Notes under the pieces: model-generated
Databases searched by the model: none
What the model saw: the letters and a program-made list of their open reading frames with translations, nothing else
Told to the model about the DNA's origin: nothing
Part shown: positions 41,093 through 49,719 of the stretch, piece after piece
Layout: every line of letters starts with the position of its first letter
Numbering within the stretch: the first letter of the stretch is position 1
DNA from: Eubacteriaceae bacterium
Lineage (GTDB): Bacteria; Bacillota; Clostridia; Oscillospirales; Acutalibacteraceae
Direction: 5' to 3'
Length of the DNA stretch: 64,000 bases
Assembly: GCA_021770095.1 (NCBI GenBank)
Contig: JAETRQ010000001.1
Coordinates: 1-64,000, forward strand
Program-made: the position numbers and the translations under genes

Positions 41093-43006
41093 TTATTCTT
41101 GTGTTGCTGTGCCGGCAGTTGAGCCGGAAGCCTGTGACTGCATTTGCTCAGTCTGTGCTTTTTTGCTTGCAAAGAAATCATTGATTGCTTTGGTTCTTAT
41201 ACGGTCATGAATTTTAACCTCGGCACTGTCAACAATGTTATCAATATTATTATCTCTGATGTCTTTGATAACTCTTGCCTGATATTCCGGCTTATCATTA
41301 ACAAAGAACATAATATGATAACCATAGTCAGATTTTACAATTCCTGTATCACCATATTTACGGGACTCATCTGTTGCCCAACTTTCAAATTCAGGAACCA
41401 TTGCACCCAACGCAGTAGCCTCATAAAGACCGCCGAAATATTCTGTTGAAGAAGATGAAGTTGATGCATAGTCTGTACTGTTTTCTTCAGCAAGAAGAGC
41501 AAAAGAATATTCACTCTTGTCTGATTCATTGAACTTATCAAGAATTTCCTGTGCTTTCTTCTCTGCTGCTGCCCAGTCTTCTTCGGTTGGCTCTTTTGCT
41601 GCCTCTTCTGCTTCCTGTGCAACATTTTCGTCAGTCTGTGTTGTAGGCGTAATCAGAATATGTCTTACTGTATATGTTTCATCTTCAAGCAACTGAGGTT
41701 CTTCTGTTTTCACGAGGATATAAGCATATCCGGTTTGTGTATCAATATAACGATTTGTATCCCCGATTTTTGTATTTTCACTGAATAACCATTCATTAAT
41801 TTCTTTGCCGAAAGGTTCTTCACTGCCAAGCATATATGCATCAACATTTGATTCATATACTTCAATTGCATTTTTTCTTGCTTCTTCTTCTGTTAATGAA
41901 GAATCATTCTGCATACTGGTTGCAATATCCTGTTCAATATAATCAGCATACAATGTCGGAACAAGTTTTATGATTGAATCTCTGTCGGTAATCTGGTCTT
42001 CATACTTTTTAATTGCTTCGTTAGACGCAGTCTTGGCCTCCTCTGATGATTCATCATAAGGCAATGCCGCAAAGCAATAATTTATTTTATAATAATCATT
42101 TTTATGTTCTTCAAAATAATTATTTATATCATCATCTGTATAATCTCTTTGTGTTCCCAACTGACCTTTATAATTCAAGGTAACATAATATTGCTCAAGC
42201 ATAAGACGGATGGTATCCTCGGTGCAGTATTCACCAAAATTCTTGCTGAGATATTCATTGAGAGATATATTCGATGCTGACGCAGTACTCTTTAACGACT
42301 CAATCTGACTGTCAATTGTCTCCTGCTGAGATTCACTGACTGTAATACCGGCTTCACGTCCTTTATTGTAAAGAGCTGTTGTATATTCAATTTCCTGCAT
42401 TGCTTCTTCTGTCATGCGTTCAAGCCAAGTAACTCTTTCGCCGTCTTTATTTTCTGTATACTGAGTTGAATAATCAGCAGAAGTATCAAGGTCAAAATAT
42501 CCATAAGCAGCATACTGTTCATAATAATTGACAACGCTTGAAAAATAATAATTAAACATACCGATGCTTACTTTGTCGCCATCTATGGTAGCAGCAACAG
42601 AGGCAGGATTCATTTTATCCCCTTCATAGCCGTTTGGTACTGTATAATAACGCACACCAAGCACAACAAGAACTGCAATAACAATAAGTGTTATCAATGC
42701 GAGCGGTATAAATTTGAGAGGTTCTTTTTTGATAACAAAGCTGTCAGAATTATTTTCAATATTTGCATTGACAATTTTACTCTGAACTTTCTCGGGCTTA
42801 ACATCATCTTCAACCACAAATTTATCATTTTTTAAAAAATAATCATTGCTGAGTGTAGGTGCCTGTGCCTCAAACTCCCAATTATCATTTTCTTCATACT
42901 TTACATCCGCAGCATCATTTTCTTTAACAAAATCATCATTGTGCAAATCTTCGTTATTTGTTTCACTAAGATTTTCAGTGTTCAAATCTTTCTCTTTATC
43001 GTCCAT
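41093..43006 (-). CDS. Membrane-anchored parvulin-type peptidyl-prolyl isomerase, copy 2
   Basis: A 637-residue homologue of the preceding foldase. An acidic cytoplasmic tail (1-100) leads to one transmembrane helix (about 102-124). A SurA-like helical domain follows (FNYYFSSVVNYYEQYAAYG onward), and then a PpiC domain near the C-terminus (TYTVRHILITPTTQ ... FGGLYEATALGAMVPEFESWATDESRKYGDTGIVKSDYGYHIMFF). The end is rich in Gln/Ser/Thr. The charge of the cytoplasmic tails differs sharply between the two copies: acidic here, basic in copy 1. They may therefore interact with each other or with different partners. A good promoter precedes it at 43042-43070, and both genes probably share a transcript. 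Confidence 0.87.
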   Translation of the reverse strand: MDDKEKDLNTENLSETNNEDLHNDDFVKENDAADVKYEENDNWEFEAQAPTLSNDYFLKNDKFVVEDDVKPEKVQSKIVNANIENNSDSFVIKKEPLKFIPLALITLIVIAVLVVLGVRYYTVPNGYEGDKMNPASVAATIDGDKVSIGMFNYYFSSVVNYYEQYAAYGYFDLDTSADYSTQYTENKDGERVTWLERMTEEAMQEIEYTTALYNKGREAGITVSESQQETIDSQIESLKSTASASNISLNEYLSKNFGEYCTEDTIRLMLEQYYVTLNYKGQLGTQRDYTDDDINNYFEEHKNDYYKINYCFAALPYDESSEEAKTASNEAIKKYEDQITDRDSIIKLVPTLYADYIEQDIATSMQNDSSLTEEEARKNAIEVYESNVDAYMLGSEEPFGKEINEWLFSENTKIGDTNRYIDTQTGYAYILVKTEEPQLLEDETYTVRHILITPTTQTDENVAQEAEEAAKEPTEEDWAAAEKKAQEILDKFNESDKSEYSFALLAEENSTDYASTSSSSTEYFGGLYEATALGAMVPEFESWATDESRKYGDTGIVKSDYGYHIMFFVNDKPEYQARVIKDIRDNNIDNIVDSAEVKIHDRIRTKAINDFFASKKAQTEQMQSQASGSTAGTATQE

Positions 43007-43041
43007 ACAAACACTCCTAAGTAATATATAATACTTATTTT

Positions 43042-43070
43042 AGTATACAATAAGTTAAAGCGCATTGCAA
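43042..43070 (-). promoter_or_regulatory. Promoter of the foldase genes
   Basis: Minus strand TTGCAA (43065-43070), 17-bp spacer, TATACT (43042-43047), identical hexamers to the promoter of repeat protein copy 2. Confidence 0.65.
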
Positions 43071-43152
43071 CTAATTTTATGAATTGTTGTGTAAAAAAAA
43101 TGTAAACTGAATATGAATATGCATTGCACAAAATCAGCAAAAATAGTTTTAC

Positions 43153-43181
43153 TTGAAAAATAGTATTATATGTAGTATTAT
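43153..43181 (+). promoter_or_regulatory. Promoter of the polysaccharide ligase gene
   Basis: TTGAAA (43153-43158), 17-bp spacer, TATTAT (43176-43181), about 75 bases before the start codon at 43258. Confidence 0.6.
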
Positions 43182-43257
43182 ACTGTTAAGATTTTGAGAC
43201 AAATTAGAATATATTACAATAAAATATATCTTTGATTTATTATAACTGAGGTTAATT

Positions 43258-44676
43258 ATGAAAGAAAAAATACTTTGTCTGAAAGAAAAGTATCAGACCA
43301 ATCCCGGCTGGTACTGGCTTTTGGCAACAATATTTCTTTTTCCTATTCTGCCTGAATATATAAGTCCGTTCATTTTATTTGCCGGTTTTATTGTATTTAA
43401 AAGGCAATGGACACATGAAGGCAGAAAGGCAAAAGTCGGAACACTCGGAAAAATGATGATGGTCTTTATGTCACTGTCACTGATAAGTGTTTTTTGGTCT
43501 GACACTAAGTTTTCAACATTTTCGACCGCAATGCTATGGTGGGGAATGTTTCTGATTGAAGTAATGATTTATAACCTTGCAAGAACCAGACAGAAAATTG
43601 ATAAAATACTTTATGCAATGGTTATATCAGGGGCACTGAACGGTCTCGTCGGTGCAATACAAATATGCACATATACACTTTATAAATTCGGGCATATAAG
43701 CAATAAATTTGTACTTACTACTCCGTTTTACAGACATCTGGATGAAACGATTTATTCCATACTTCCTTTTGAAATCAATACTTCAGCATGGGTAACAAGA
43801 GCAAGTGGTTTTTTCTCCAACCCTAACCTTCTTGCTACATATATGATTATTGTTTATCCAATATCCATTTATCTATTCTTAAATGCAACCGATAAAAAAA
43901 AGAGAATCACATTATTTGTTTTCAATATACTGATAAGTGCAGGAATAAGTTCTACTATGACACGTGCAGGGTGTTTTATAGCGATTGTAGGATGGCTGTT
44001 TATGTTTATTATTCTGGTAAAACGCCACTGGAAACCGCTTATTGAAATCTTTATTCCTACAATAATTGTTATCATACCATCCATGCTGACAAGATATGGT
44101 TTAATATTCAAAACTGTCGGCAAATATACCGGCAGCGGCAGCGGTGGTGCCGAGGCAAAAAAATCATCCATTGCGCATTTTCAGATTTGGGAAAGTTTGA
44201 TTGACTATCTTTCTACTCATATCAAAGCATTTTTGTTTGGTATAGGTTTCGGCGTAGAGCAAACAGGACAAGTACTTGCCAATGACTATAATCTTAACAA
44301 ACCGCACGCACACAATTTTGTCCTTGAAACATGGATGGAATTGGGTATCATAGGCGTAATACTTTTATTTGTTATAATTATGTGTGCATTCGGTAAACTG
44401 CTTGAAATTAATGCAAACAACGGAAAAAAGTTTACACTTGTATTTTGTGTATTTACTTCAACAATAACCTATTTATTATTTGGATTAACAGATTATATCT
44501 TTAACTCACCAAAGCAAATCATACTTTTGTTCATAATGTTAGGTCTAACACAGGCAATGAGTTATTGTTATGAAAAAACGATTATACATAATCCCGAAAC
44601 ATTGAGGGAAGCAGCAGCAAAAGAAATTGACAATGCTATTCATCAAAAACCTATTCCTGTTAAAAAGAATAAGTAA
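43258..44676 (+). CDS. O-antigen ligase / Wzy-like polysaccharide polymerase
   Basis: A 472-residue membrane protein with about 11-12 transmembrane helices. It belongs to the O-antigen ligase/polymerase (Wzy_C, WaaL-like) family. The large extracytoplasmic loop and the flanking conserved part are visible: ASGFFSNPNLLATYMIIVYP, SSTMTRAGCFIAIVGW and KPHAHNFVLETWMELGIIGV, where the HAHN(xx)E motif is typical. Such enzymes join or transfer lipid-linked glycans outside the membrane. In Gram-positives they build capsule or wall polysaccharides. No glycosyltransferases are near; only an acetyltransferase follows 18 bases later. The two form a short plus-strand unit between minus-strand operons. The glycan is unknown. 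Confidence 0.85.
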   Translation: MKEKILCLKEKYQTNPGWYWLLATIFLFPILPEYISPFILFAGFIVFKRQWTHEGRKAKVGTLGKMMMVFMSLSLISVFWSDTKFSTFSTAMLWWGMFLIEVMIYNLARTRQKIDKILYAMVISGALNGLVGAIQICTYTLYKFGHISNKFVLTTPFYRHLDETIYSILPFEINTSAWVTRASGFFSNPNLLATYMIIVYPISIYLFLNATDKKKRITLFVFNILISAGISSTMTRAGCFIAIVGWLFMFIILVKRHWKPLIEIFIPTIIVIIPSMLTRYGLIFKTVGKYTGSGSGGAEAKKSSIAHFQIWESLIDYLSTHIKAFLFGIGFGVEQTGQVLANDYNLNKPHAHNFVLETWMELGIIGVILLFVIIMCAFGKLLEINANNGKKFTLVFCVFTSTITYLLFGLTDYIFNSPKQIILLFIMLGLTQAMSYCYEKTIIHNPETLREAAAKEIDNAIHQKPIPVKKNK

Positions 44677-44694
44677 CCAATGAAAGGAATAACA

Positions 44695-45291
44695 ATGGAC
44701 AACAAGCCAATCGTTCCGACAAATTGCTTTTTCCAAGGATGTTACAATCCTGAATTTGAAGCAGAAATAAAAAAGGGCAAAGATAAGTGTTATAAATATA
44801 ACCAACTCAATCCTAATGACAGAGATGAACAGAACAAAATATTATCTGACTTACTGGGAAAGATGGGCGAAAATGTAATCATCACTCCCCCATTCTGGTG
44901 TGATTATGGTTACAATATATCTGTGGGTGATTATTTTTATTCAAACCATAACCTTGTAATTACAGACGGAGCAAAGGTTACGTTTGGCAGCAATGTTTTT
45001 ATTGCACCGAATTGTTGTTTTACCACTGCTGAACATTCTATTGACCCTGAGCAGAGAAAAGCAGGAATAGAAATTGCAAAACCTATCACAATCGGAAATA
45101 ATGTATGGATTGGTGCAGGGTCTACCATCCTTGCAGGTGTTGAAATCGGTGACAATACCGTAATCGGAGCAGGAAGTGTTGTCACAAAATCAATCCCATC
45201 AAATGTTGTGGCAGTCGGCGTCCCGTGCAAAGTTAAAAGGAAAATTACTGAAGAAGACAAATATCGTTACCCGATGTATAATGCTGAATAA
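44695..45291 (+). CDS. Maltose/galactoside O-acetyltransferase family (hexapeptide repeat)
   Basis: A 198-residue acetyl-CoA-dependent sugar O-acetyltransferase. The N-terminal Maa domain (about 10-60: GCYNPEFEAEIKKGKDKCYKYNQLNP) is followed by a left-handed beta-helix of hexapeptide repeats with the catalytic His in FTTAEHSIDPEQR. The ending ITIGNNVWIGAGSTILAGVEIGDNTVIGAGSVVTKSIP matches LacA/Maa/NodL proteins. The functional unit is a trimer in the cytoplasm. AAAGGA lies seven bases before ATG 44695; an upstream in-frame ATG at 44680 would bury that site. Being coupled to the polysaccharide ligase, it could decorate the same glycan; otherwise it may detoxify sugars. Confidence 0.9.
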   Translation: MDNKPIVPTNCFFQGCYNPEFEAEIKKGKDKCYKYNQLNPNDRDEQNKILSDLLGKMGENVIITPPFWCDYGYNISVGDYFYSNHNLVITDGAKVTFGSNVFIAPNCCFTTAEHSIDPEQRKAGIEIAKPITIGNNVWIGAGSTILAGVEIGDNTVIGAGSVVTKSIPSNVVAVGVPCKVKRKITEEDKYRYPMYNAE

Positions 45292-45305
45292 AATATTCTA
45301 AAGTA

Positions 45306-45335
45306 AAAAGCCTTGCAATTCATTGCAAGGCTTTT
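45306..45335. terminator. Bidirectional terminator between the acetyltransferase and pyrI
   Basis: AAAAGCCTTGCAA and TTGCAAGGCTTTT form a 13-bp perfect stem around TTCA, with T-runs usable in both directions, between two convergent genes. Confidence 0.9.
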
Positions 45336-45352
45336 GTTCTTTTTTTATATTA

Positions 45353-45763
45353 TTATTTTGCTTTCGTTTCACAATAAAGACAGCGATATGTTCCTTTTTC
45401 ATCAACCAGAGTGAACACATGGTCAATATCTTCATTGTTGCATATACAGCGCGGATTTGAACATCTGATAACATTGGTCATTGTTTTGGGAAGAGAAAGT
45501 GACTTTTTTTCAACAGAAACGCCGTTTTTAATAATATTAACAGTTATATTTTTGTCTATATAGCAAAGAACATCAAGATTAATATCAATCAAGGCATTAA
45601 TTTTGATAATATCCTTTGCAATCATTTTTTCACTTTTCGCATTCTGAATAATTGCAACCTGACAATCGAGTTTATCAAGACGGAGTGCATTGTAAACCGA
45701 CATACCTTTGCCTGCAGTAATATGGTCAAAAACAATGCCGTTTTCAATTTCATCAATTTTCAT
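45353..45763 (-). CDS. pyrI: Aspartate transcarbamoylase regulatory chain
   Basis: PyrI binds nucleotides (CTP, UTP, ATP) and assembles with PyrB trimers into the allosteric holoenzyme. The 136-residue protein has an N-terminal nucleotide-binding domain (about 1-95) and a C-terminal zinc domain with Cys101, Cys106, Cys128 and Cys131 (CSNPRC, CLYC). It is slightly shorter than the E. coli chain. It shares a TAATG junction with pyrB, so the two chains are made in step. It is the last gene of the nine-gene pyr operon. Feedback inhibition at enzyme level may compensate for the lack of an obvious leader attenuator. Confidence 0.95.
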   Translation of the reverse strand: MKIDEIENGIVFDHITAGKGMSVYNALRLDKLDCQVAIIQNAKSEKMIAKDIIKINALIDINLDVLCYIDKNITVNIIKNGVSVEKKSLSLPKTMTNVIRCSNPRCICNNEDIDHVFTLVDEKGTYRCLYCETKAK

Positions 45764-46686
45764 TACAGTCTACCTCCCCACTCAAGCAGAGTTTTGATAA
45801 GTGCCATACGGATATATTTTCCGTTAAGCGCCTGTACAAAATATTTTGCTCTCGGGTCATTATCAACTTCGGTTGCTATTTCATTGACTCTTGGGAGCGG
45901 ATGCATAATTGTCAAATCAGACTTAGCATTGTCCAGTTTAGCGAGGTCAAGAACAAATGCATCCTTGTGCTTAAGATATTCATCCTCAGAAAAGAATCGT
46001 TCACGCTGGATACGAGTCATATAGAGAATATCAAGCTGCGGCATAACATCCTCCATATTTTCAACCTCAATATATTCATTACCGCTTTTATCAAGAACAT
46101 CACTCTTGATATAATCCGGAACAGACAACTCCTTCGGTGAAATGAGGATAAACTTTACATTCTTATATCTGCACATTGCCTTAATCAAAGAATGAACGGT
46201 TCTGCCGAATTTTAAATCCCCGCAAAGGCCAACTGTCAGATTGTCAAAAGTACCCTTTTCCCGATATATAGTCAAAAGGTCGGTTAACGTCTGAGTAGGA
46301 TGAGAATGACCACCGTCACCGGCATTGATTATAGGAACACTGCTCCTGAAACTTGCAACTCTCGGCGCACCCTCAAGCGGATGACGCATTGCAATAATGT
46401 CGGCATAGCAGGAGACCATAGTGACAGTATCTTCAACGCTCTCACCTTTTGATGCCGATGATGAACCGGCCTCTGAAAATCCAAGAACATTTCCGCCGAG
46501 TTCCATCATTGCTGCTTCAAAAGAAAGTCTTGTCCTTGTCGATGGTTCAAAAAATAGTGTTGCGAGTTTCATACCATCACAGATATGAGCATATTTATCT
46601 TTATGATTGATGATGTCAATTGCTGCTTTAATCATATCATCAATCTCGTTTAAAGAAAGATCCGTTGTATCAAGCAAATGTCTCAT
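45763..46686 (-). CDS. pyrB: Aspartate transcarbamoylase catalytic chain
   Basis: Condenses carbamoyl phosphate with aspartate, the second step of UMP synthesis. The 307-residue chain has the carbamoyl-phosphate site [13 protein letters not shown], the 80s-loop segment [14 protein letters not shown], and the aspartate site HPTQTLTDL. Size matches the E. coli-type catalytic chain that pairs with PyrI. GAGAGG eight bases upstream sets ATG 46686. The longest frame begins at 46728 but would run back into pyrE. The gap to pyrE is 16 bases. Confidence 0.97.
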   Translation of the reverse strand: MRHLLDTTDLSLNEIDDMIKAAIDIINHKDKYAHICDGMKLATLFFEPSTRTRLSFEAAMMELGGNVLGFSEAGSSSASKGESVEDTVTMVSCYADIIAMRHPLEGAPRVASFRSSVPIINAGDGGHSHPTQTLTDLLTIYREKGTFDNLTVGLCGDLKFGRTVHSLIKAMCRYKNVKFILISPKELSVPDYIKSDVLDKSGNEYIEVENMEDVMPQLDILYMTRIQRERFFSEDEYLKHKDAFVLDLAKLDNAKSDLTIMHPLPRVNEIATEVDNDPRAKYFVQALNGKYIRMALIKTLLEWGGRL

Positions 46687-46702
46687 TATAGATTCCTCTC
46701 TC

Positions 46703-47359
46703 TTAATCTTTTGCACCGTTAACTTCAAGATACTTCTTTATACGTTCAACATTTTCACGATTCTTTTCGTCTTCTTCAAGATATGCAATAACATCATAAA
46801 CATCAACAACAGAATATACAGGGAATCCGAATTCATCTCCGACTTCTGCCATTGCAGATTTTTCTGTCTGTCCTTTTTCTTTACGGTCAACCATAACGAA
46901 AGTTGCAGCAACTTTAACGCCCTCCAACTTTGACAGGATTGACATACTCTCTCTTATTGCGGTACCGGCTGTGATAACATCCTCAACGATAACCACTTCT
47001 TCTCCCTGTGTTGGGGTATAGCCGACAAAAACGCCGCCTTCACCGTGGTCTTTTTCTTCTTTCCTGTTGAAAAAGAAAGGAACATCAAGTCCTTGTTTTG
47101 CAAGTGCTGATGCAACGGAAACCGCAATAGGAATTCCTTTGTACGCAGGACCGAAAAGCACAGTTCTTTTATTTCCGATTTTTTCAAAATAAGCCTTAGC
47201 ATAAAACTCACCGAGTTTCTGTATTTGCTCGCCTGTTTTAATTTCACCTGCATTAATAAAATAAGGTATCTTTCTTCCGCTTTTTGCAGTAAAATCACCG
47301 AATTTTAAAACACCGGCACTCTCTAAAAATTCGATAAATTCTCTTTTATAACTTTCCAT
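46703..47359 (-). CDS. pyrE: Orotate phosphoribosyltransferase
   Basis: Makes orotidine monophosphate from orotate and PRPP. The 218-residue protein has [16 protein letters not shown] (orotate loop), [31 protein letters not shown] (flexible active-site loop) and the PRPP motif [17 protein letters not shown]. Length is normal. It lies 24 bases after pyrF in the operon. The only oddity is a slightly acidic C-terminal helix, within family range. Confidence 0.96.
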   Translation of the reverse strand: MESYKREFIEFLESAGVLKFGDFTAKSGRKIPYFINAGEIKTGEQIQKLGEFYAKAYFEKIGNKRTVLFGPAYKGIPIAVSVASALAKQGLDVPFFFNRKEEKDHGEGGVFVGYTPTQGEEVVIVEDVITAGTAIRESMSILSKLEGVKVAATFVMVDRKEKGQTEKSAMAEVGDEFGFPVYSVVDVYDVIAYLEEDEKNRENVERIKKYLEVNGAKD

Positions 47360-47383
47360 TACACTTCTCCTTAACTATTCTTA

Positions 47384-48082
47384 TCAGTCTACAAATTCTG
47401 CAACACAGCGTCTATATGCTGCAACAGGGTCTTCAGCAGCAGTAATCGGTCTGCCAACTACAATATAATCACTGCCGATTTCTTTTGCCTTTGCAGGGGT
47501 TGTCACTCTTACCTGATCACCAATATCACCATCAGCAAAACGCACACCCGGTGTAACCGTCATAAATGCCTTGCCGCAATTTTCTTTAACCATACCGGCC
47601 TCAAGCGGAGAGCAAACGACACCGTCAAGACCTGCCTCTTTCGCATTTGATGCGTATTTAACAATCGTATCGTTGATTGATGAGTTGATAAGAAGTTCAT
47701 TCTGCATTCTTTCTTCGCTTGTTGAAGTAAGCTGGGTTACAGCAATGAGGAGCGGTCTTGTGCCGTCTTCTCTTGTAAGACCTTCAAGCGCTGCTTTCAT
47801 CATATCAATGGTTCCGGCAGCATGAAGATTGGTCATATCAACATCGAGTTTTGAAAGAACAGCCATAGATTTTTTTACTGTATTCGGAATATCATGAAGT
47901 TTTAAATCAAGGAAAATTTTGTGTCCCCTTTTCTTAATCTCTTTAACGATTGACGGACCTTCAGCATAAAAGAGTTCCATACCGATTTTAACAAAAGGTT
48001 TTTCTTCAGTAAACTTATCAAGAAAATCAAATGTTGCCTGTGCTGAAGAAAAATCGCAGGCAATGATAACGTCCTTACCCAT
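47384..48082 (-). CDS. pyrF: Orotidine 5'-phosphate decarboxylase
   Basis: Decarboxylates OMP to UMP, the last step of the pathway. The 232-residue TIM barrel has VIIACDFSSAQATFDFLDKF, the catalytic Asp-Lys-x-x-Asp box in FLDLKLHDIPNT and the phosphate-binding end VTPGVRFADGDIGDQ / IVVGRPITAA. This matches the short, bacterial group I enzymes. The start codon overlaps the pyrD stop (TAATG), so expression of the two is coupled. All residues of the active-site array are present. Confidence 0.97.
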   Translation of the reverse strand: MGKDVIIACDFSSAQATFDFLDKFTEEKPFVKIGMELFYAEGPSIVKEIKKRGHKIFLDLKLHDIPNTVKKSMAVLSKLDVDMTNLHAAGTIDMMKAALEGLTREDGTRPLLIAVTQLTSTSEERMQNELLINSSINDTIVKYASNAKEAGLDGVVCSPLEAGMVKENCGKAFMTVTPGVRFADGDIGDQVRVTTPAKAKEIGSDYIVVGRPITAAEDPVAAYRRCVAEFVD

Positions 48083-48993
48083 TAATCAATCACTCCTATA
48101 ATATCACTAATTTTATTTATACCGAGTTTCTCACACTCAATCGGGAGAGCCTCGATTATATTCTTGCACACATACGGGTCGACAAGATTTGCAGCACCAA
48201 CCTGAACTGCGGTCGCACCTGCCATCATCATCTCAATAACATCTTTGGCTGATGATACACCGCCGCATCCCATAACAGGAATGTTACAAGCCTTTGCCAC
48301 CTGATATACCATTCTTACTGCAACAGGGAAAATCGCACTTCCGCTGAACCCGCCCATAGTATTCGCAATGACAGGTTTGCGGCGTTTTATATCAACACGC
48401 ATACCAAGCATTGTATTAATAAGACAGATACCATCTGCTCCTGCATCTTCACACGCTTTAGCAATGGACACTATATCCGTTACATTCGGTGAAAGTTTGA
48501 TGAATACAGGTTTAGTGGTTACTGCCTTGACTGCCCGTGTAACTTCAGCAGCACATTCAGGAGAGGTGCCGAAACTCATTCCGCCTCCGTGAACATTCGG
48601 ACAGGAAACATTAACCTCAAGTATACCGACCTGTTCTTCTTTATCAAGAATCCGGCAGGTATAAGCATAATCTTCAACACTGAATCCTGATACATTGGCA
48701 ATCACTTTTTTATTGAAATATTCCTTCATTTCAGGCAATTCATATTTAACAACATGCTCAACACCGGGGTTCTGCAATCCAACAGCATTTATCATACCGG
48801 AAGAGCATTCTGCAATTCGCGGAGTAGGATTACCGAATCTTGCATCCTTGGTTGTTCCTTTGAAAGAAAATGAACCCAAAATATTTATATCATAAAAATC
48901 TTTAAATTCCTTACCGAAACCGAAAGTTCCCGAAGCTGGGACAATGGGATTATCCATTTCCATTCCTGCAAGGTTTACAGACAAATCTACCAT
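48082..48993 (-). CDS. pyrD: Dihydroorotate dehydrogenase, class 1B catalytic subunit
   Basis: Oxidises dihydroorotate to orotate. The 303-residue FMN barrel is class 1B: active-site cysteine in EVNVSCPNVHGGG, substrate motif NAVGLQNPG, and the C-terminal MGCGGVSSAKDVIEMMMAGATAVQVGAA. In this class electrons pass from FMN through the PyrK subunit to NAD, fitting an anaerobe. The start lies seven bases inside pyrK and the stop overlaps pyrF, so three genes are coupled. Length is normal. Confidence 0.97.
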   Translation of the reverse strand: MVDLSVNLAGMEMDNPIVPASGTFGFGKEFKDFYDINILGSFSFKGTTKDARFGNPTPRIAECSSGMINAVGLQNPGVEHVVKYELPEMKEYFNKKVIANVSGFSVEDYAYTCRILDKEEQVGILEVNVSCPNVHGGGMSFGTSPECAAEVTRAVKAVTTKPVFIKLSPNVTDIVSIAKACEDAGADGICLINTMLGMRVDIKRRKPVIANTMGGFSGSAIFPVAVRMVYQVAKACNIPVMGCGGVSSAKDVIEMMMAGATAVQVGAANLVDPYVCKNIIEALPIECEKLGINKISDIIGVID

Positions 48994-49715
48994 ATTATCT
49001 CCTCCCTCACAAGAACAGGACCGTCCTTACAAATTCGCTTGCTGCCATACTTTGTTTTACAGCTACATCCCATACAGGCACCGAATCCGCAGCCCATTCT
49101 CTCTTCAAAAGAATACTGACCGGAAGTAACGGCCTTTGCCTCAATTGCTCTGAACATCGGCATTGGTCCGCAAGTATAAAAATAGTCATATTCATCAGGA
49201 AAAGCATCCGTAACAAATCCCTTAGTACCATAAGAACCGTCAACAGTGGTTACTCTTACATCCGCACCGAGAAGACGGAATTCTTCTTCATAAAAGATTT
49301 CATCCTCAGTATTAAAACCTAAAATAACAGTAGGATTCTGTCCGTTTTCAACAAGTTTTTTGCATAAAAGGTACATTGGCGGAACCCCGACACCGCCGCC
49401 GATGAGGAGCGGTTTTTTTGATTTCGTAATATCATACCCATTGCCGAGACCTGTAAGAATATCAAGTGTGCTTCCGGTTTCAACGGCAGACATCTGCTCT
49501 GTTCCTTCACCGACAACCTTATAAATTATGGTTAATTTATCGTCCTCACAATCACAGACAGATATAGGACGGCGCAGAAACTTTCCGTCAAGTTTGATAT
49601 TAACAAACTGGCCGGGAGCGGTAATATACTGTGTATCACCTTTTAGAACCATTTTAAAAACATCTTTCGCAATTTTATCATTGGATAAGACTTCAAATAA
49701 ACCTTGTTTATACAT
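48987..49715 (-). CDS. pyrK: Dihydroorotate dehydrogenase electron transfer subunit
   Basis: PyrK carries FAD and a [2Fe-2S] cluster that link PyrD to NAD. The 242-residue protein shows an FAD-binding barrel (LRRPISVCDCEDDKLTIIYKVVGEGT), an NAD-binding part (LLIGGGVGVPPMYLLCKKL) and the iron-sulfur ligands in MGCGFGACMGCSCKT and CKDGPVL near the C-terminus. GGAG eight bases upstream points to ATG 49715; ATG 49730 is also in frame but lies inside carB. It is the partner of the next gene, pyrD, with which it overlaps by seven bases. Confidence 0.96.
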   Translation of the reverse strand: MYKQGLFEVLSNDKIAKDVFKMVLKGDTQYITAPGQFVNIKLDGKFLRRPISVCDCEDDKLTIIYKVVGEGTEQMSAVETGSTLDILTGLGNGYDITKSKKPLLIGGGVGVPPMYLLCKKLVENGQNPTVILGFNTEDEIFYEEEFRLLGADVRVTTVDGSYGTKGFVTDAFPDEYDYFYTCGPMPMFRAIEAKAVTSGQYSFEERMGCGFGACMGCSCKTKYGSKRICKDGPVLVREEIIW

Positions 49716-49719
49716 AAAT

